Assembly: GCA_029933535.1 (NCBI GenBank)
Contig: JAOZNZ010000142.1
Location: 1 to 7,877, forward strand
DNA from: a bacterium
GTDB lineage: Bacteria > Auribacterota > UBA3054 > B51-G9
Direction of reading: 5' to 3'
Length of the DNA: 7,877 nt
Part shown: piece after piece, positions 1-6,652 of the stretch
Layout: each line of letters begins with the position of its first letter
Numbering within the stretch: position 1 is the first letter of the stretch
Program-made: the position numbers and the translations under genes
The notes under the pieces: generated by a model
Told to the model about the DNA's origin: nothing
The model's database searches: none
Seen by the model: the letters and a program-made list of their open reading frames with translations, nothing else

Positions 1-3000
1 TTCGAATTTTCTTCTTCGTAATTTCCACTGCCGCTCTGTTGACTTTATCAGCAACTGCCGCAATCCAAAACAACGATTTTGAAACAGGGAATTATAATGA
101 TTGGACCAAAACCGGGACTGCATGGGGAAATCATCCTACAAATACTGACATGGGTGTTGGAATAGCAGGTTGGAACGGTAATTACTGTGCCTTAAGCCGA
201 ATTAATGGAGAGCCGGAAATCGGAACTCTGCAATCAGATAATTTTATTCTCCCTTCCGGTGCAAGCGTGGATTTTCTTATCGGTGGATGGCGGTCGGTAA
301 ATGTTCCGGCTGAATCTAACTGGAACTATGTTGTTTTGTGCCGCGCTTCGGATGACGCTGAACTCGACAGAGTTTACGCGCCAAACGTGACTCCCAATAT
401 GGTTGCAAGAAAACTTTTCCCGGGAACTACTAATGAATTAGAGGTGTATGTTAAAGCTGTTGACGATGCTTCAGGTGCCGGTTTTGCATGGATGGATGTT
501 GACGATTTCAAAATTGTTGAAGCGCCTGACCCAAATAATCGTTTCGATTTCGAAGCAGGGACTTATACTAACTGGGTAACAACAGGAACTGCCTGGGGAG
601 GCGTACCGGTTACTACAAATTATCTGCCCTGGTTTTTTGAGAATATAGGCTTGCACGGTAGTTATTACGCAAATTCCATTTTAGGCGGAGAAACGGCTGT
701 CGGAACTCTGCGTACTATCAATTTTACTTATCAGTCAAACACACTTATTCGATTCAAAATTGCCGGATGGTCGTCTTCGGGTGCGGGCAGTAGCGGAGGC
801 GCTTACAACTATATTTCTTTAAGGCGCGCGTCGGATAATTTTGTTTATACAAATATTTTCACGCCAAATCAAACTTCGCCGATGATAACAAAAGAGTTCA
901 ATTTTGAATCCGCTTACGGTGAAGACGTTTATATTGAAGTTGTAGACAACTGTACAAGCGGTGGCTATGCCTGGCTTGCTGTTGACTATTTCGAAACTCT
1001 ACCGACTTATAGCGGACTTTACGGTGTCAATAAATCAGGATCCGAACAAAGATCTTGCAACACTATGCCTTTTTTCGTATGGCCGAATCATGACTCGTTT
1101 GTTTCGATAAATGCAACGGCTGATACAATTCATTTTCTCGGAATGATAAACGAAGGTTATGACATGGGGTGCCAGCATTGGGGCGCACACCCTGAAAATA
1201 ATAATCCTCGAACTGATTTACTTTATATCGGAAATAATCTTGGAACTTTACGAATAAATTACAGCGATTCTTCTTCAGATTCTATTCCGCTTATTTTCGG
1301 AGCTACTGTCTGGTCATTTGAACAATGGGGACTTCGTAACGCGAAAGAACCTTTTCTTTCGCGTCCTGATTGCGCAGCTATTTTAAGCAACTGTTTTAAA
1401 TTAAAAGAGGATGACAGAAATTTAAATACATTAGATGCGCGTGCTTATTTTTTCCTGTCGGTTAAGCCGCAACCAAAAACGATAAGCAGTATTTCCGTTA
1501 CTGATACTTCTCCTCTTGGCAGGCCGCTGCTTTCTGGAATTACTCTTGATAATCCTTCGCCTTTAACCGGTTTAACATCTTTAGGACCGAAATATGTAAC
1601 GCAGTCAGATCGCGATTTTGTTCTCGAATCTGACAATCTTGGAGATTGGTCAGCGCCGATTACTGCTCTTGCAGAAAGACTATATACTCATGATTATGAT
1701 TTGCCGGCAACTGTAGAAATGGTAGATTATCCCGCTGATTTAGACGCTGCTAAAATTTTGTTTCAGGCAGATACTCCCGCGAAAAATTTCGCTGATATGC
1801 TTTCATGTATTTGGATGGCAAACATTATTGCTATAGATGAAAAATTTTATGCAGAAAATGGCGAGTTCCATGAATCAGGAATAGCTTATCCCCATTACGG
1901 AAGTTATTCCGGTATCGGCTCTTGGGCGCCGCTCGGAGTTTATTACGGCGGAATTTTCGGAAGATGCTCAGACCATTTCGCATCTCTTGCTCTTAGGTGC
2001 ATTGACAATCTTGAGCGTGTTACTAATTATGTTAATTATTGCGACAAACGGTTATACTATTTTCGCAGTGATCATGATCCGGCAAATGGACCTCCGAACC
2101 CTTATCACGATATTACTCAATACCCAACCAGCGCTCCGCCGCATTGGTCGTTTGTGATAAGCGCTCCGGGCAATATGCCGCGAGGTGAACAGATAAATGC
2201 AATTTTCGGCGATGAAGAAATGGATGGCCATGGCGCAACATGTGTGGGCAGGTGGCTTGCATGGCGGCATCTTGGTGCGCCAACCGGTGGATGGTTTACT
2301 ACTCCGCGCGATGATGTTTATGGTAAAAGTCCCTGGCAGTCAACTATTGATTCTACTGAATTTATCTGCTGGCTTATGGATTATTATCCTTCCAGAGATA
2401 CTGTCTATTGCGAAGGAGAAACGACCGGCTGGACAGGAGGATTTGAACCATATCCAACGTACCTGTGTATGACCGCTTTAAAATGTTCGGCGGAAATGGC
2501 TGACGCGATGGGGGACTCGGCTAACGCCGCGCATTGGCGCTCGTATGCCGAAAGAATTCACCATGGCCTGACTAACGAACTAACTGTAACACACGCCGGC
2601 AAACCAGCGTGGCAAAAGCGTGCTAATACCATTTATCCAAGTTATCAGGACACTCTTGTTCAGGCATGGTTCTCTTTTTATTATGACGGGCTTGACCCGA
2701 ATGTTTTATACACCAATTTAACGGAAATATCAAGAAATACTTTTGACAGGCAAATTAATCAACCGTGGAATCATAAACAAGTTCTAGGCATGGGGTACGG
2801 CCAGGGATGGCTTGCAAAAGCCGCGCTTATTCTTGATGAAATGGATGACGCGGGAATTTTACTCACTAATCTCGCGAAATATTCTTACGATAAAAATATG
2901 AATTATGTCGATGAAGCGCGTGGAATTGACTGGCGGCTTTATCAATGGATTATTCCCGAAGGCGCGAACATTTTGCCCGACGGAAGCTGGTACAGAATAA

Positions 3001-3524
3001 GCGATCTCGGCAACGGCGCAAATCAGGGAATAGCTTTGCATGCACTCGAACTTTGTGCGGGAATTGACGACACTCATCCGGAAAATTTCAAAATTTTACC
3101 GAGAGTTCCGGCACCGTTAACAGGAATAATAGTCAGTAATTTCCCGGCTCTTATTCCAGTCACGGGCCACGGGCTACGGGCCACGGACCACGGTTCCCTA
3201 ACAAGAGCTAAAATAAACTATTCCTACACTCGTTATCCACCTGCTTTTTCTTTAACAAGCGAGAAAACTTTACCAACACTTTCTGTTCGCCTTGGCCCAT
3301 ATACCGAATCAGAAGCAACAACTATTTCGGGAACATTGCTTTTACCGCCTGGTTCTACACAACGAACAGAAACTTCCGGTGAATACAATTCCGGTGATGC
3401 TTACTGGATTTGGGTGGAAGGAATGACTAATGTTGATTCCGTATCTATTCCGATACCCGAGCCAGGGATGGTATTCAGTGTTCAGTGTTTAGTATTCAGT
3501 GTTATTTTCGCTTTGCGAAAATAA
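1..3524 (+). CDS. Secreted multidomain six-hairpin-glycosidase-like protein with PEP-CTERM tail, 5' partial
   Basis: The frame is open from the left edge. Codons from base 3 read RIFFFVISTAALLTLSATAA, the hydrophobic core and AxA-type cleavage site of a signal peptide, so only a few start codons are missing; the TTG at base 39 is internal. Counting that TTG as residue 1, two tandem jelly-roll-like modules span about 12-160 and 167-320 (each begins with F-E-x-G-x-Y-x-x-W and ends with G-x-A-W-x-x-V-D). A second beta-sandwich spans about 325-510, a long helical region about 570-1020, a beta-rich C-terminus about 1025-1135, and PEP-CTERM 1140-1161. The helical region carries F-H-E-S (E612), DGHG (729-732), MGYGQGW (918-924) and I-P-E-G (E974), followed by L-P-R-V-P, as in (alpha/alpha)6 glycosidases. 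These motifs recur in the downstream paralogue, so E612, D729 and E974 are candidate active-site residues (inference). Likely role: hydrolysis of an extracellular polysaccharide, held at the surface through exosortase processing. CAZy family and substrate are not recognised; a lyase or non-catalytic role is possible. Confidence 0.75.
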   Translation, partial: RIFFFVISTAALLTLSATAAIQNNDFETGNYNDWTKTGTAWGNHPTNTDMGVGIAGWNGNYCALSRINGEPEIGTLQSDNFILPSGASVDFLIGGWRSVNVPAESNWNYVVLCRASDDAELDRVYAPNVTPNMVARKLFPGTTNELEVYVKAVDDASGAGFAWMDVDDFKIVEAPDPNNRFDFEAGTYTNWVTTGTAWGGVPVTTNYLPWFFENIGLHGSYYANSILGGETAVGTLRTINFTYQSNTLIRFKIAGWSSSGAGSSGGAYNYISLRRASDNFVYTNIFTPNQTSPMITKEFNFESAYGEDVYIEVVDNCTSGGYAWLAVDYFETLPTYSGLYGVNKSGSEQRSCNTMPFFVWPNHDSFVSINATADTIHFLGMINEGYDMGCQHWGAHPENNNPRTDLLYIGNNLGTLRINYSDSSSDSIPLIFGATVWSFEQWGLRNAKEPFLSRPDCAAILSNCFKLKEDDRNLNTLDARAYFFLSVKPQPKTISSISVTDTSPLGRPLLSGITLDNPSPLTGLTSLGPKYVTQSDRDFVLESDNLGDWSAPITALAERLYTHDYDLPATVEMVDYPADLDAAKILFQADTPAKNFADMLSCIWMANIIAIDEKFYAENGEFHESGIAYPHYGSYSGIGSWAPLGVYYGGIFGRCSDHFASLALRCIDNLERVTNYVNYCDKRLYYFRSDHDPANGPPNPYHDITQYPTSAPPHWSFVISAPGNMPRGEQINAIFGDEEMDGHGATCVGRWLAWRHLGAPTGGWFTTPRDDVYGKSPWQSTIDSTEFICWLMDYYPSRDTVYCEGETTGWTGGFEPYPTYLCMTALKCSAEMADAMGDSANAAHWRSYAERIHHGLTNELTVTHAGKPAWQKRANTIYPSYQDTLVQAWFSFYYDGLDPNVLYTNLTEISRNTFDRQINQPWNHKQVLGMGYGQGWLAKAALILDEMDDAGILLTNLAKYSYDKNMNYVDEARGIDWRLYQWIIPEGANILPDGSWYRISDLGNGANQGIALHALELCAGIDDTHPENFKILPRVPAPLTGIIVSNFPALIPVTGHGLRATDHGSLTRAKINYSYTRYPPAFSLTSEKTLPTLSVRLGPYTESEATTISGTLLLPPGSTQRTETSGEYNSGDAYWIWVEGMTNVDSVSIPIPEPGMVFSVQCLVFSVIFALRK
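3..65 (+). other. Signal peptide coding segment (5' truncated)
   Basis: In frame with the long gene, this stretch encodes a hydrophobic run (I-F-F-F-V-I, then A-A-L-L-T-L) followed by S-A-T-A-A, a good type I signal peptidase site (small residues at -3 and -1). The preceding arginine would belong to the basic n-region, so the true start codon should lie only a few codons left of the window. This implies Sec-dependent export. Confidence 0.75.
3161..3195 (+). repeat. In-frame tandem heptamer repeat, 5 units of CACGGGC type
   Basis: Five consecutive 7-base units: CACGGGC, CACGGGC, TACGGGC, CACGGAC, CACGGTT. They lie inside the first large gene and encode about TGHGLRATDHG (residues 1042-1052), immediately after a F-P-A-L-I segment conserved in the downstream paralogue (F-P-A-W-I, residues 883-887 there). 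The paralogue has only a short S-G-N-E-G linker at the same place, so the repeat appears to be an insertion in a surface loop of the C-terminal beta domain. It is markedly more GC-rich than its surroundings. Confidence 0.85.
3456..3521 (+). other. PEP-CTERM protein-sorting signal
   Basis: The last 22 residues of the first large protein have the three parts of a PEP-CTERM domain: the Pro-Glu-Pro motif (residues 1140-1142, followed by Gly), one hydrophobic helix, and a short basic end (Arg-Lys at the C-terminus). In known systems this tail is recognised by an exosortase (EpsH family), which cleaves near the PEP motif and transfers the protein to the exterior or matrix. No exosortase gene lies in this window. 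The hydrophobic helix is encoded largely by a tandem DNA repeat (3474-3501), which is unusual. Confidence 0.75.
3474..3501 (+). repeat. Tandem heptamer repeat, 4 units of TTCAGTG type
   Basis: Four consecutive 7-base units: TTCAGTG, TTCAGTG, TTTAGTA, TTCAGTG. Because 7 is not a multiple of 3, translation cycles through all three frames and gives a peptide with a 7-residue period (F-S-V-Q-C-L-V, then F-S-V). This peptide forms most of the membrane helix of the PEP-CTERM signal. The unit is unrelated to the 7-mer at 3161-3195. Confidence 0.85.
3502..3524 (+). other. Perfect 10-bp stem-loop covering the stop codon
   Basis: TTATTTTCGC and GCGAAAATAA are exact reverse complements separated by the loop TTT. 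The right arm ends on the TAA stop of the first gene, and the arms encode the final V-I-F-A-L-R-K residues. No T-tract follows on the plus strand, so it is a poor intrinsic terminator. It may instead affect mRNA stability, attenuate read-through into the second gene, or be part of the neighbouring repeat elements. Confidence 0.6.
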
Positions 3525-3527
3525 ATT

Positions 3528-3581
3528 GTCCATTAGGTCTATTGTGTCCATCGTGTCCATTAGGTCCATTAGGTCCACTAA
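3528..3581 (+). repeat. Tandem nonamer repeat, 6 units of GTCCATTAG type
   Basis: Six contiguous 9-base units: GTCCATTAG, GTCTATTGT, GTCCATCGT, GTCCATTAG, GTCCATTAG, GTCCACTAA. They fill 54 of the 76 bases between the two large genes and end 19 bases before the second start codon. The unit length is a multiple of 3, so the repeat stays open in frame with the second gene and makes that gene look longer upstream. The encoded R-S-I/V-S-I peptide has no counterpart in the paralogue and precedes a proper signal peptide, so it is treated as untranslated leader. Confidence 0.85.
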
Positions 3582-3600
3582 TAAACAAAGATTAAAAATT

Positions 3601-6561
3601 ATGATGAAATTTTACTACTTATTTTTTGCAGTGTTCATTTTCTGCACAAGCATTCACGGGAAATCTTCTGAGGATAAATATTACGGAATTCCTTTGTCAT
3701 CACCGCTTGGAACATTCGGTGTTCTTAATAATATAGGCAATGTTCAATGTCCAACTCATCTCACCTCACTCACTGGTGGAGAAACTGCAACCGGCAGCAT
3801 CATATCAAAAGAATTTAAAGTTGAAGTTCCTGTAATAAAACTTCTCGTCAGGGGATGGAATGGGAAAAAAGGAGATAGAAATCTAAACAGATTCGAACTT
3901 GTTGACGCGAAAACCGGAAAAATTATTAGAACTGCAAAACCTCCGCAAACAACTTCTACACCTAAATGGATTGAGTGGGATGTAAAAAATCTGAAAGATA
4001 AAAATGTGAAAATCAGAATAATCGATGGCGACCCAAACAAAGCTTATGCATGGCTGGGAATTGATAGAATAGATGCCGGACCTGATATGCGAATAAATTT
4101 CAATGCTGATCCGGAATTGAAAAACTGGGAAATAAAAACTGAAAACAATGAACCGAAAAGTTTGAGCTATTTTGGTGTGCCGTATCTTATTAATTCAGGA
4201 CTAACGTTCAAACAGAACGACACAAGAAAAATTGAACTTGGTTTCAAAGCTAAAAAAATTCTTCTGTTTGGTATGACTTTTACACCTGACATCGGAACTC
4301 CTTTATGGCATTACGCGCCGAGTTATTTTATGCGATATTTAATTGGTGACGAATTGGGGCGAATAAAAATTAATTATGCTGATGGAACAAGTGAAGATTA
4401 TCCACTTGTTCTTGGAGAGAATTTGTGGTGGGGTCAAAGATTTTATAATTATCCTAAACCTTTTGATTCAAACAAAGAGAAAATTAAAATTCTTGAAGAT
4501 TCACTTTATTTGTTCCCCGCAAAACCTGTGCAAGGAGGCTTTCGTATTGGAGTTATTCAACCGAAAAACGTAAAAATTACGTCTATCGAATTTACCGACC
4601 GGAAAGAAAAATTTGGTGTTCCGATTATAAATGCGATAACTGTGCTGGCTGAAAATAATATTAAAAAAGGTAAATTATTTTCAAATGTTAAACCTGCAAA
4701 AGAAGTGATAACTTTTATTGAAAATTCCGTAATGAAACCTACGGGAGTTTGTGAAGATGATAAAAAACGGCGATTGAAAAACATTAAAAACGCAATGTAC
4801 ACTACGGAAGAGAATTTCCCTAAAAGTGTTCCGGTTTCAAAACCAAAAAATTATCGCGGACCTGATGTGAAATTTGAAGGGAGTGTTTACGCGCAGATTC
4901 TTGCGAATATTTTTTATCATAATTTGGCTGATATGGATGAAAAAGCGGATGAAGAAACAGGAATGTTCAGAGAATCAACAAAGAATTCCGCAAATTTTGG
5001 CGGGTATCAGGGGTTCGGTACTTACAAAGAAGGTATTTCGCCTTATTGGAACGATGTATGGTCTAGAGGGGTCGGACGTGAAGTACAGGAATATCTTGCG
5101 TTCGGCTTTTATGAAAAAACTAAAAAATGCGTGGATTACTGTTTCAGGCAGGCGAGAGTTTGGGATGATAAGAAAGATGAACTGAAAGTTAAAGGGGTAA
5201 GTCTGCCAGGGCATTGGTGCAGAAATATTGCAAGACCGATTGTCGGTAAAAATGCCGGGGCGTTTGAAAATGACGGCCACGGAATGATTATGCTTACCGT
5301 TCACAGTTTATGGCGGAAAATGCCGAAAAAAGAAAAAGATAAATGGCTTAAAGAAAGATGGGATGACGTTAAAATGGCCGCAAATTGGATTGAATGGCAA
5401 TTTGAAAATCCTGAAATTTCAGGCGCTACAAATGATGTCCTTCAAACTGACAGCGAGGCTAACTTTTCTATATTTACAGGAATAGGTTATGGCTACACTA
5501 TTTATGCTGATTATCCGTGTATGGAAGGATTACTTGGATTCGCGGAAATGGCGGAATCGATTGGTAAAAATAAAGAGGCGGAAAAATGGCGTGCACGTGC
5601 TGAAAAAATGAAGAAGGGGATGGAAAAAAATTACATTGAAAGAATCGGGAATAAACCGCCGATGTGGACAAGAAAAGATGCCGGCTGGGTTTATTTGAGT
5701 TCCCATCTTGCACCACTTATTTTTCTTTCCGACAGACGCGGATTTAAACCTGAAGATGATGACCCTGAATGGCGGGAAATTAATCGCGTGACCTATAAAA
5801 GAAAAGTTGACAAATGGAGCGGTAAAGCACCAATGAATGATGATGAATGGTGGTGGTATTTGCCTGAAGAAAATAAATACCGAAACCACAAGGAACTCTA
5901 TTTTCCCGAACATGGAAATTTTACTGTTGCCATGGGTTATGGACAGGGATTTATGACACAGGCGGCTTTGCTTCTTGATGAAATGAAAGATGCAGAAGCG
6001 ATGCTTGATTTTACGGCTAAAGCAACTTATTACGCCGGCTACAAAAGTTATATCGTTCCCGAAGGCGTTGAAACAAGTCCAGACGGTAAATCCTGGTTCA
6101 GAACAGGTGACCTGGGCAACGGGTTTCAGCAGGCATCGATTATGAAAGTTATTCGATTAGTTATCGGAGTTGATGACACGAATCCGAAAGAGTTGACGCT
6201 TATACCGAGAATACCAAAAAGCTGGAAAGGAATGAGCGTGGATAAATTCCCGGCGTGGATTGAATCAGGGAACGAAGGAGTTAAAAGAATTGATTTAAGA
6301 TTTCAATATGAACTAGTGTCCTGCAATGCAAAATGTAAAAACAAAGCGAGATTTAAACTTGAAGCAAACGATATTTTGCCTGCAACATTTTTAAGGCTCG
6401 GTCCTTTTGACAGTGGGATTAGTAAAAATTTAAAAGTACTGCTTAACGGCAAAGAAATAAAATCTGAAGTAACAAAAAGCGGTGACTCGAACTGGATAAG
6501 AGTAAAAATTCCGAAAGGTTTAAAATGGTTTGAGGTTGCGGTGAATTGGACGAATTATTAG
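3601..6561 (+). CDS. Secreted six-hairpin-glycosidase-like protein, paralogue of the upstream gene, no PEP-CTERM
   Basis: This gene encodes 986 residues from the ATG pair at 3601/3604. That start was chosen because it begins directly with a signal peptide (M-M-K, hydrophobic to about residue 17, cleavage near G20), whereas the frame further upstream only translates a tandem repeat. No strong Shine-Dalgarno site is present; the leader is A-rich. Order: one jelly-roll module (about 25-160, with G-G-E-T-A-T-G and A-Y-A-W-L-G-I-D matching the upstream protein), a beta-sandwich (about 165-375), a helical domain (about 420-880) and a C-terminal beta domain (about 885-986). Motifs shared with the upstream paralogue: F-R-E-S (E458), DGHG (558-561), MGYGQGF (778-784), V-P-E-G (E821), D-L-G-N-G, I-P-R-I-P and R-L-G-P-F. 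An (alpha/alpha)6 glycoside hydrolase is inferred; the family is not recognised. The protein is strikingly lysine-rich compared with its neighbour and ends in W-T-N-Y without a sorting tail, suggesting a periplasmic or freely secreted partner. A cysteine at residue 15 lies in a poor lipobox context. Confidence 0.8.
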   Translation: MMKFYYLFFAVFIFCTSIHGKSSEDKYYGIPLSSPLGTFGVLNNIGNVQCPTHLTSLTGGETATGSIISKEFKVEVPVIKLLVRGWNGKKGDRNLNRFELVDAKTGKIIRTAKPPQTTSTPKWIEWDVKNLKDKNVKIRIIDGDPNKAYAWLGIDRIDAGPDMRINFNADPELKNWEIKTENNEPKSLSYFGVPYLINSGLTFKQNDTRKIELGFKAKKILLFGMTFTPDIGTPLWHYAPSYFMRYLIGDELGRIKINYADGTSEDYPLVLGENLWWGQRFYNYPKPFDSNKEKIKILEDSLYLFPAKPVQGGFRIGVIQPKNVKITSIEFTDRKEKFGVPIINAITVLAENNIKKGKLFSNVKPAKEVITFIENSVMKPTGVCEDDKKRRLKNIKNAMYTTEENFPKSVPVSKPKNYRGPDVKFEGSVYAQILANIFYHNLADMDEKADEETGMFRESTKNSANFGGYQGFGTYKEGISPYWNDVWSRGVGREVQEYLAFGFYEKTKKCVDYCFRQARVWDDKKDELKVKGVSLPGHWCRNIARPIVGKNAGAFENDGHGMIMLTVHSLWRKMPKKEKDKWLKERWDDVKMAANWIEWQFENPEISGATNDVLQTDSEANFSIFTGIGYGYTIYADYPCMEGLLGFAEMAESIGKNKEAEKWRARAEKMKKGMEKNYIERIGNKPPMWTRKDAGWVYLSSHLAPLIFLSDRRGFKPEDDDPEWREINRVTYKRKVDKWSGKAPMNDDEWWWYLPEENKYRNHKELYFPEHGNFTVAMGYGQGFMTQAALLLDEMKDAEAMLDFTAKATYYAGYKSYIVPEGVETSPDGKSWFRTGDLGNGFQQASIMKVIRLVIGVDDTNPKELTLIPRIPKSWKGMSVDKFPAWIESGNEGVKRIDLRFQYELVSCNAKCKNKARFKLEANDILPATFLRLGPFDSGISKNLKVLLNGKEIKSEVTKSGDSNWIRVKIPKGLKWFEVAVNWTNY

Positions 6562-6570
6562 AAATATCAA

Positions 6571-6590
6571 CCCATGATTTTAATCGTGGG
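6571..6590 (+). terminator. Stem-loop just after the second large gene
   Basis: CCCATGAT and ATCGTGGG pair with one T-G wobble around the loop TTTA, starting 9 bases after the TAG stop. Its position suggests a role in 3'-end formation or mRNA protection for the large-gene operon. No T-tract follows on the plus strand, so intrinsic termination is uncertain. It could also be one half of a REP-like palindromic element together with the palindrome at 6614-6629. Confidence 0.4.
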
Positions 6591-6606
6591 GAAAGAAATA
6601 ACAAAG

Positions 6607-6643
6607 CAAATTGAACCGTTTAAACGGTTTATTTATCAATTTG
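6607..6643. terminator. Nested palindrome in the convergent spacer, possible bidirectional terminator or REP-like element
   Basis: A perfect 16-base palindrome (AACCGTTT followed by AAACGGTT, 6614-6629) is enclosed by an outer inverted repeat (CAAATTGA at 6607-6614 and TCAATTTG at 6636-6643). It lies between convergent genes. On the minus strand the structure is followed by a T-rich stretch (reverse complement of 6591-6606), so termination of minus-strand transcripts is plausible. On the plus strand the inner palindrome is followed by TATTTATC, which is only weakly T-rich. Confidence 0.4.
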
Positions 6644-6652
6644 ATTACTGTG

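Noticed and set aside
39..41. TTG at 39 as the true start of the first gene
   Set aside because: Codons from base 3 to 38 continue a signal-peptide hydrophobic core in the same frame, so the start lies left of the window.
2197..2472. A 91-codon plus-strand frame inside the first large gene
   Set aside because: It overlaps conserved paralogue motifs (DGHG region) in the main frame and has no recognisable domain or leader of its own.
3161..3581. CRISPR array
   Set aside because: Units are 7 or 9 bases, contiguous and without spacers, and no cas genes are nearby.
3499..3600. GTG at 3499 as start of the second large gene, giving a 34-residue N-terminal extension
   Set aside because: The extension is the last repeat unit, stem-loop and nonamer array translated in an open frame. 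A normal signal peptide starts at 3601, and the extension would overlap the end of the first gene.
3601..3660. Lipoprotein signal in the second large protein (Cys at residue 15)
   Set aside because: Residues before the cysteine are F-I-F, which do not fit a lipobox; a type I signal peptide fits better.
3756..5913. Several open frames of 80-127 codons on the strand opposite the second large gene
   Set aside because: They lie fully inside a well-supported gene and their products are low-complexity Phe/Ser/Ile-rich strings, as expected from the reverse complement of lysine/glutamate-rich codons.
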